Of a stretch of 64,000 bases of DNA, positions 57,350-64,000 are shown one piece after another (positions within the stretch are counted from its first letter, which is position 1; the number at the start of each line of letters is the position of its first letter). The notes beneath the pieces were generated by a model. It saw only the letters and a list, made by a program, of their open reading frames with translations. It ran no database searches and was not told the DNA's origin. Made by a program: the position numbers and the translations under genes. The stretch comes from Nageia nagi (lineage: Eukaryota > Pinophyta). The stretch is taken from the NCBI GenBank assembly GCA_050084985.1, contig JBITNC010000001.1:104842001-104906000 (forward strand), written 5' to 3'.

Positions 57350-57850
57350 ACAATGATGCACCTCCAGTGGATGTAGTGGCAGATCTAGAGGAGGAGTTAC
57401 ATGAAGCATTTCAAGAAGAATGGCTTGACATGGAGTAGAAGATAGATGAACTTGCAGATGAGGGCAAGGAGGAGGAGCATTCAATAGATGAGGAGGGGGA
57501 GGAGGAGGAGCATCAACGTTTTGATCTATTTCCTCCTGTGGAGATTGATCATGGTGTTGGACCTCACTAGGTTTATGAGCGTCAGGTTTACCGAGACATG
57601 GAGAGTGAGCTTGACGATGATGAGCCACTCATTCGGTACCAAAGGATTAGGCAAAAGCCCCGCAAGAGTGTTGGTGACAGTTCTAGTAGTTTAGGATTGC
57701 CTCCTTGTAATGCTCCTACCTCTACGAGACCACCTTCTCACTCTTAGTCTCCTACTACGCCTATTAGTGGAGCACGTGGTACTGGTACTACTAGTAGTGG
57801 CAACCGATTGATTAGTAAAAGGGCTAGAGCCCTGAACGGCACATATTGAT
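57350..57850 (+). pseudogene. Acidic, Ser/Thr-rich C-terminal exon of the hAT gene
   Basis: Continues the hAT gene after a probable intron. Translation gives an acidic run ('DLEEELHEAFQEEWLDME', then EEHSIDEEGEEEEHQRF) and a Ser/Thr/Pro/Gly-rich end stopping near 57850. Several plant hAT proteins end in such tails. At least two TAG codons interrupt it (57437-57439 and 57568-57570, approximately). Confidence 0.5.
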
Positions 57851-58190
57851 GAGTCCTCAGAGCCCACACATGGAGTCATTACTCATGAGACATTGTGTTT
57901 AGTATTATTTGTACTTTGTTGGACTTGGTGCTTGACAGTGGACACTTGATGGCATTATGAGTGTATGGGAGAGTACTAGTAATAGTAGATTTATAACTTA
58001 TGATATGAAAACCATTTTGTAGATGTCTTTTTATTTTCATATATCGATGATATGATTTATAAAATATGGATGTGTTGGTACTTGGTAGACAATATAATCG
58101 TTTATGTGAATGATTTAATCATTTATGGCAATTAGATAAGCATATTGTATAGAAAAAGTTAAAAAAATAATTGCATTTAATTTTATTTTT
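57850..58190. other. 3' untranslated part of the hAT element
   Basis: AT-rich DNA after the hAT C-terminal exon with no open frame of interest. It lies inside the inverted ends of the element. Confidence 0.5.
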
Positions 58191-58400
58191 CAATGCATCA
58201 CATTTTTTCCCCAAATTTTCTATTTTTTCCTCATCTTTTGTCCATATATTTGTCATATTTTCCATTTTTTGATCACATATTTTTCCCATATTTTCCATTT
58301 TTTCCCCTTTTTTCCATATTTACATATATTTAGAGCTACGAATTTTTTATCGTATTCAACGTATTTTGACCATTTAATGGTCATTTTTTCCGTATTTAGC
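58190..58400. repeat. Subterminal repeat cluster of the hAT element
   Basis: Variants of CATATTTTCCATTTTTTG recur at least five times. Similar AAAATGGAAAATA sequence occurs near the 5' end (about 54330). hAT elements commonly carry short subterminal transposase-binding repeats. Confidence 0.55.
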
Positions 58401-58450
58401 CCCAAACCGTATTTTCAAAAAAAATCATTTTTTTATTCTATACCCTTAAC

Positions 58451-59884
58451 CCACTCAAGTGAGTTTTTTTTTCTTGACTAAACACCCACAACCGTGAAGG
58501 ACAATTAGGTGTCCCCAATCATACCAAGAATGACCAATTGTACCCCTGGATATCCCCCTTGTGGGGAACATACAAGGGAGAGCCTCCACATGGGTTGCAA
58601 CATCCTAAGGACAGCTCCTACCTTTTCCCATAAAAGGGGATGGGAGAACATGCCCCTCGACCTCCCCCCATACAAGAAATGGAAAGGGGATGCCAATGCA
58701 TCCCATGGAATCCTAATTAAAATAATTCAAATACAAACTCTATTGTAAATTAAATCAAAGGAAAGCCAAAGAAACCATCTCCACCTACACAAATAGTTAT
58801 AAAAACTTACCTTACAAATAAATTTGGTATAAAACCAATTGAATATACTATTTAACACAGCTATGGTGTATAAATATTGGATGACAAGTTCAAGCCAATA
58901 ATACAATGGAAAATGATTCGGTCGCAATTGTCTTAACAAAAAACATGCAGCACACTCCAATAAAAGCTTAGTATTTGATTCTTACTGTCTTACTATGAAA
59001 ATTACACTATCATCCCAACCAACCCTAGTTTTAGCTTATAATACAGCATTGAAACAAATAAATAGGTAGAATACATTTAGATATGAATCATAGTTGAAAT
59101 CTTGCAGGATTCAGAACTTTACACATTTTTAGCACAATTTGATGTGAAACATATCCATAAGCATGTTTTCTAACGATACAAGAAAAACTTATTTGCAAAA
59201 ATTGTTAACACTGCACCATCTACTACTAAATGCTTCTTGTATAAATAGTAACCAAAGTATCTTAAATACTCATATCTGACAAGCACAGAAAGTTTTCAAT
59301 TGACATAGATATGTAAAAAGATTGGGAACAAGAATGAAACTGCAGGAAATGAGAATAGTACCCAAAAGTTTACCAACATAAATCTGACCTACACCTTTTC
59401 TTGAAACCAATAAACGAGAATATTACCCAAAAAGTGTACATCAAATTCAAAACAATACTGAAACCTTTCATATTTCAATAGTTTTGACATGGAAAATATG
59501 TTTTAATTGTACAGCATCTATTACCATATTGCATTTACACTTGAAAAATTCAGAACTGTACTAGAAACTTTCATAATTTTCAATAGTTTTAACATGGAAA
59601 ACATGTTTTACCTGTACAGCATCTATTACCATATTGCATTTACACTTGGAAAAAAACATAGCACACTAGCGCAACTTTAGTTATCTGAGTTCTGTCACTT
59701 CATATGTCCATCAACAGGACGTCACATCAGACAACAGAGTGTCATGTTTGTGTATTATCAGCATCAGTTTCCATCAGCTCCATCCTCTTACTTTCCATAA
59801 GTTCTTGCCTCATACTTTCAACCCACTTAGACGAAGGGATTCCTAAATATAGCATAGACAAAATCAAGATTTTTGCAATTTCTT
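58451..59884. other. Non-coding region with a short GC-richer patch
   Basis: No gene is recognised. The patch at 58500-58720 is GC-richer, with short inverted pieces (CCCCTTGTGGGG, CCTTTTCCCATAAAAGGGG). The rest is AT-rich. The 59460-59651 duplication is listed separately. Confidence 0.5.
59460..59651. repeat. Approximately 107-bp tandem duplication
   Basis: The block AATAGTTTTGACATGGAAAA through TGTACAGCATCTATTACC to ATATTGCATTTACACTTG at about 59477-59543 recurs at about 59583-59650 with few changes. Confidence 0.85.
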
Positions 59885-62032
59885 AGCTAAAAAAGTCCAA
59901 CCTAAAAATGTTGGAATAAACATTTTGATTGCACAGTAACAAACAAATAATACCTGCCAATATCAACCTGCTGAAATTTCACAACAATATGGGTTAAATT
60001 TGCACCTGTATTACAACCATGACCATTGTTCTAAAAACCTTTAAAACATTTCAGTTCTAGTTCAATCTAAATGAGATTAACAGCTCATGAATTTGTAATA
60101 GAATATTCTAAGCTTCTTATAATAGGTTGGTTCAAGAACATCATGATACCAAACTTAGGAACTTCATCCAATGAAAACCTTCGTAAACTCAAACTGAAAT
60201 CCAAATGAGTGGTCCAAAAGGCAATCCTGGACCATAGTCACTATAAATTCCAACACCCCACCTTAAGAGTGATTTCTGGACCAATAATATGAAATAAGTA
60301 GCCAATACACACAAATATGAAGCCATGTTAAATTACAAGGTCAAACAGGGCTGAAAATGTGGAATAAGGTAGCACCTTCCTACTCATTTCAGAATTATAA
60401 TATGCAATTCTATAGCTTTGTTCATGAATCTCCCCAATCCCATTTTTGATATCATTCTCTGAGAATAGTTTCATTTGAATGTATACAGGAATGTTAAATT
60501 TTCTCACATTTGTGGGTTGAAAACACATATATTTTGTAAGATAGTGTTCCAGATGCTCAAGTTGCTATGGAGTTCTCTACAGCTCTCCTTAGTAAGATGG
60601 AATTCCAAAACTATGAGTCAAGCTTGCAGAAAAAGAGTTTTTATCTACTAAAAGTTTACCATGAACACCTTGGTAAACTTAGGACCTTCATCCAACTTTC
60701 TTAGCTAAAAAAATTCAGCCTAAAAATATTGGAATAAACATTTTGATTGCACACTAACAAATAAATAATACCTTCCAATATCAACCTGCTGAAGTTTTAC
60801 AACAATATGGCTTAAATTTGCACCTATACTACAACAATGAACATTGTGCTAAAAAACTTTAAAACATTTCAGTTCTAGTTCAATCTAAATGAGATTAACA
60901 GCACATAAATTTGTAATAGAATATCAATATTCTAAGCTTCTTATAAATAGGTTGGTTCAAGAACACCAAGATCCCAACTTGAAACTTCATCCAATGAACA
61001 CCTTCTTAAACTCAAGCCGAAATCCAAAAGAGTGGTCCAAAAGGCAATCCTAGACCATAGCCGCTATAAATTCCAACAACCCACCTTAAGAGTCATTTAT
61101 GGACCAATAATATGAAATAAGTAACCAATCCACACAAATATGAAGCCATGATAAAGTACAAGATCAAATTGGAGCTGAAAATGTGGAATAAGGTAGCACC
61201 TTCCTACAGATTTCAGAATTATAATAAGCAATTTCCAAAGCTTTATGTTCATGAATCCCCCAATCCCATTTTTGGTATCATTCTCAGTGAATAGTTTCAT
61301 TTGAATGTACATAGGAATGTTAAATTGTCACTGTTTATTTGCATGATGTAAGATGCACTAGGCATCAACCTGTAAAACCAGAGGTTCGACTTCATCCATT
61401 CAATGTTTGTTCGCATGGTCCCAGCCCAAAACTATTTATCCACATGATGCAAGATGCGTTAAACCAGAACCATGCGAACAAACATTGGATGGACGAAGTC
61501 CAACCTCCAATTTTACAGGTTGATGCCTGCTCCAATTGGCATGGAGAGCCAAAGGTTAGACCTTGTCCATCCAATGTTTGTCTACATGGTTCCGGCCTGG
61601 TGCATCTTGCATCATGTGGATAGCAATCACATTTGCGGATTGAAAATAGATATTGTTCCAAATGCTCAAGTCACTATGGAGCTCTCTACAGCTCTCCTTA
61701 GTAAGATGGAATTCCAAAACTATGAGTCAAGCTTGCAAAAAAAAGAGTTTTAAACTTTTATCTACTAAAAGTTTACTATGAACACCTTGGTAAACTTAGG
61801 ACCTTCATCCAATGAACACCTTTGTAAATTCCAACCAAAATCCAAATGGGTGGGGTCGAAAAGGCAATCCTAGACCATAGTAACTATAAATTCCAACATC
61901 CCACCTTAAGAGTGGTTTCAGGACCAACAATATGAAAGAAGCCAATCGACAAAAATATGAAAGGTCAAATTGGTGCTGAAAATGTGGAATGAGGATAGCA
62001 TTTTCTTAGGCATTTCAGAATTATAACATGGA
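59884..62032. repeat. Approximately 820-bp tandem repeat, left part of the array
   Basis: Copy 1 is about 59884-60702 and copy 2 starts at 60703 (AGCTAAAAAA, CCTAAAAATATTGGAATAAA). Blocks such as TTCATCCAATGAA recur at about 60167, 60988 and 61804. Copy 2 is interrupted by the foldback element at 61333-61621. Copy 3, starting at about 61800, lacks the first 280 bp and is interrupted by a LINE at 62033. No coding potential is seen; weak frames (60328-60528, 61097-61312) follow the repeat. Confidence 0.85.
61333..61621. mobile_element. Foldback/MITE-like insertion with 59-bp inverted arms
   Basis: Copy 1 of the surrounding repeat has no such sequence at the equivalent place, so this is an insertion of about 290 bp. 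Arm 61361-61419 (GGCATCAACCTGTAAAA...TGTTCGCATGGT) is an inverted copy of 61469-61527, with a few mismatches. The ends also mirror each other: GCATGATGTAAGATGCAC at 61341 and GTGCATCTTGCATCATG at 61600. A third, direct partial arm lies at 61552-61595. It has no coding capacity. Confidence 0.75.
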
Positions 62033-63650
62033 ATTCCTTGTAGACGACATCATCTTGCTATCTCATACAAATGTTGGGCCCCAAGGTCAAGTTGACACCC
62101 TGAGTAGCTTCTCTAACACTCATGGTCTTAATCTCTAAAAAACAAAAGTGATGTCCTTCTATTTGTCAAGAGAAGCTGCTTCCAAAACCCACGTGACTTT
62201 CCAAGAGAAACCAATTGAGGCAATCACTTCTTACACATATCTACGTGTGCTCTTTGAAAGCCCTACTTTCAGCTTCATCTCAGCCTCCTAAAACAGATTG
62301 AATAAAGGTATGTTGCAGCTATCACACTCGAGAGACAATGTTTTCAACTCCAGTTCTAGGATATCATGGCAAAAATTAAAATCTTCCACTCTTGTGTCTC
62401 TCCGACCCTACTTTATGGATGTGATGTCTGAGGACCTAGCTTGAGACACTTTGGTTGGGCCCACATCGAAAGGGTTTTGGTCAATATGCTCTCAAGATCC
62501 ATTTGGGCCAAGAGAATTGTCCCTCATTCTATCGTTCTAGCTGAAATTGACGCATACCCCATGCTGGCTTTTGCAATATTCCATGTTATCAGGCTTGTAA
62601 CTAGGATCCATCACATAACTTCAAGAGATCCTAATTCGAAGAGATACCCTCTCTTAGGAATCAAATCTTCAATGAAACTCGCAAGTAAAGGAATTTGTTG
62701 GTGTTGATACTCAAAGGCCACCTCTCTCCTACAATCTATATGCCAAGATATCAAGTGACTACCTCCCTCTTAGCTACCAAATAGGACCTGTAATCTCTTT
62801 ACCAGAGATATCAAAAAAAGGATCAAGAAGGAAATCTACTCGAGTTACCTGAAGACAACATGGATTGAATTGGAAAAAACACTTTCACCAAAACTCTTGC
62901 ATTATCATCAACTTTACATGAAACTAGAGAATGGAGTTATTGTCATCTCTAATTACATCAAGCTACATGTATCTCATGGTCTCTGCTTTTCCCTTGGCCA
63001 GATAAGGGTTTTCTCATACCAACTTCATATCAAAACAAACCAACATATCCCTAGAGACCAGCACATATGCAAATTGTGCAACTTGGAACCAAAGACTAAA
63101 GAGCATTTAATATTCATTTGTCCCATTTACTACAAAATTCGAGGCTGGTTCCATTGCTTATTCAAAGGAGCTCACACTTTGAAATCATGGATGAATTATG
63201 AAGACCAAAATTGTGTTGCACTGTATATTAGAAAAGTGACTAGCCTCAAACAAAAAGTGATCGCCAATAGATCCTACAACACACTGAATTCCAAACTTAT
63301 CATATCCTATTTTCAACCATATGAAGATACGAATCAGAAACATCACATGAACACTAAGGATTATGGAAGAGTCACTTGTTTGCGTATTATTGCTAAACCC
63401 ATCAGGGCTAATTCCTCTAGTTGTAACATCAGGAGCTTCTTCTTGACCTCAAATACTGATGGGCCCTTTAACTAAGATATAAGTTTTTTGCCTCATTCAA
63501 AACTATTGTATTTTGACTCTCTTTTGTTTATTTCACTCTTACATATAGGAGTTGCTCTAGGCACTCCTTTACTCGTATTATACATGTATTTTTCTACAGT
63601 CTCATTGACCATTTTAGTCACCCACGAACATTAATATCAAATTACAAATA
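62033..63650 (+). pseudogene. 5'-truncated LINE with RT end and zinc-binding tail
   Basis: Inserted into copy 3 of the 820-bp repeat. It begins in the RT active-site motif (LVDDIILLSHTNVG, Asp-Asp retained). It continues through 'THVTFQEKPIEAITSYTYLRVLFE' (given here by its A-I-x-S-Y-x-Y-L-x-V motif), a thumb-like region and an L-L-Y-G-C-D-V block at about 62.41 kb. The frame 62870-63475 (201 codons) carries the LINE zinc-binding tail: RDQHICKLCNLEPKTKEHLI, FICPIYYKIRGWF. Starting inside the RT domain is what incomplete target-primed reverse transcription produces. Stops lie between the blocks. It is related to the remnants at 30.4-31.96 kb. Confidence 0.75.
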
Positions 63651-64000
63651 TATCATTCTCTGTCAATAGTTTCATTTGACTGCATACAGAATGTTAAATT
63701 GTTACATTTGAGGGTTGAAAACAAAATTTGCAAGATATTTGTTCCAAATGCTCAAGACAGTATGTTCTCTATAGCTCTCCTAGGTAAGATGTGATTCCAA
63801 AACTATGTATGAAGCTTGCAGAATAAGAGTCTATCTACTAAAAGTTTACTTTGCAAAAAGCACAAAAAACTGTAACTTTGATAACTGATTATGTAAAATG
63901 TTCTAATAAACGATTATCAAAAAGCTTTGGAAAGCAATACAGAATAATTTGCATTCAATTCAGTATCCTTGTAGCAAACATTTTGGGAATAGTTTTGGTC
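63651..64000. repeat. Copy 3 of the 820-bp repeat, right part
   Basis: The repeat resumes at about 63650 (TCATTCTCTGTCAATAGTTT) and continues through 'AAATGCTCAAGACAGTATG' and CTCCTAGGTAAGATG, equivalent to copy 1 at about 60450-60650. About 45 bp of repeat are missing at the LINE junction. It runs to or past the end of the window. Confidence 0.75.

Larger units (their letters stand above)
54248..58442 (+). mobile_element. hAT DNA transposon, 4.2 kb
   Basis: Inverted ends CATAGAATAAAAAAATG (54248) and, on the reverse strand, TATAGAATAAAAAAATG (from 58442) match over 16 bases. Candidate 8-bp target duplications flank them: GCCCTAAC at 54240-54247 and CCCTTAAC at 58443-58450 (6 of 8 identical). 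Inside is a plus-strand hAT transposase gene (54.86-57.85 kb). The 3' subterminal region at 58190-58330 has repeated 'ATTTTCCATTTTTT' motifs. The ends were found by eye, so the boundaries are probable, not certain. Confidence 0.65.

Overview
This is a plant nuclear window made almost entirely of transposable elements in several layers and states of decay. I found no convincing host gene, tRNA, rRNA or CRISPR array. The evidence for a plant is Ty1/copia elements with initiator-Met tRNA primer sites, a Ty3/gypsy element with a plant Tat-type RNase H, a chromodomain-type Ty3/gypsy remnant, hAT transposases with BED and DUF659-type domains, and LINE remnants, all in an AT-rich background. A large, repeat-laden genome such as a gymnosperm or fern is plausible, but that is inference.

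Layout: 1-7.1 kb holds a decayed Ty3/gypsy gag (minus strand) and unassigned AT-rich DNA. 7.1-9.0 kb holds a copia RT/RNase H remnant (plus). 9.68-15.42 kb is a full-length but dead copia element (minus) with short LTRs. 15.4-19.3 kb is unassigned. 19.3-22.6 kb is a decayed chromovirus pol (plus) with a trace of chromodomain and the start of its 3' LTR. 22.6-29.8 kb is an LTR-internal-LTR-internal arrangement of a non-autonomous-looking element whose only protein is coiled coil (minus). 29.8-32.0 kb holds an LTR remnant, a 61-bp tandem repeat and two LINE remnants.

32.1-54.2 kb is a three-layer nest. A hAT transposase gene (minus) is split by a Ty1/copia element (33013-52584, minus, target duplication CAATT). 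That element is split in turn by a young Ty3/gypsy Tat-like element (38005-47811, plus, target duplication GGTAT). The young element has 1.83-kb LTRs that differ by a single base as far as I could see, an intact gag-protease ORF and a long RT-RNase H-integrase ORF. Its archaeal-type RNase H lies upstream of RT. Three reading-frame breaks separate the pol pieces.

The most interesting observation is that the copia and the gypsy element share a homologous repeated module inside their LTRs, in the same sense relative to transcription. It combines palindromic TGACGTCA (bZIP/CRE-like) sites with TCCGGA motifs. In the gypsy LTR it forms a six-unit, roughly 124-bp array upstream of the TATA box. Two retrotransposon superfamilies that share no LTR ends appear to share an enhancer-like module.

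54.25-58.44 kb is a second hAT element (plus) with matching terminal inverted repeats and a probable 8-bp target duplication; it carries stop codons. 58.4-64 kb is non-coding: a 107-bp duplication and an approximately 820-bp tandem repeat whose later copies are interrupted by a foldback element and by a 5'-truncated LINE.
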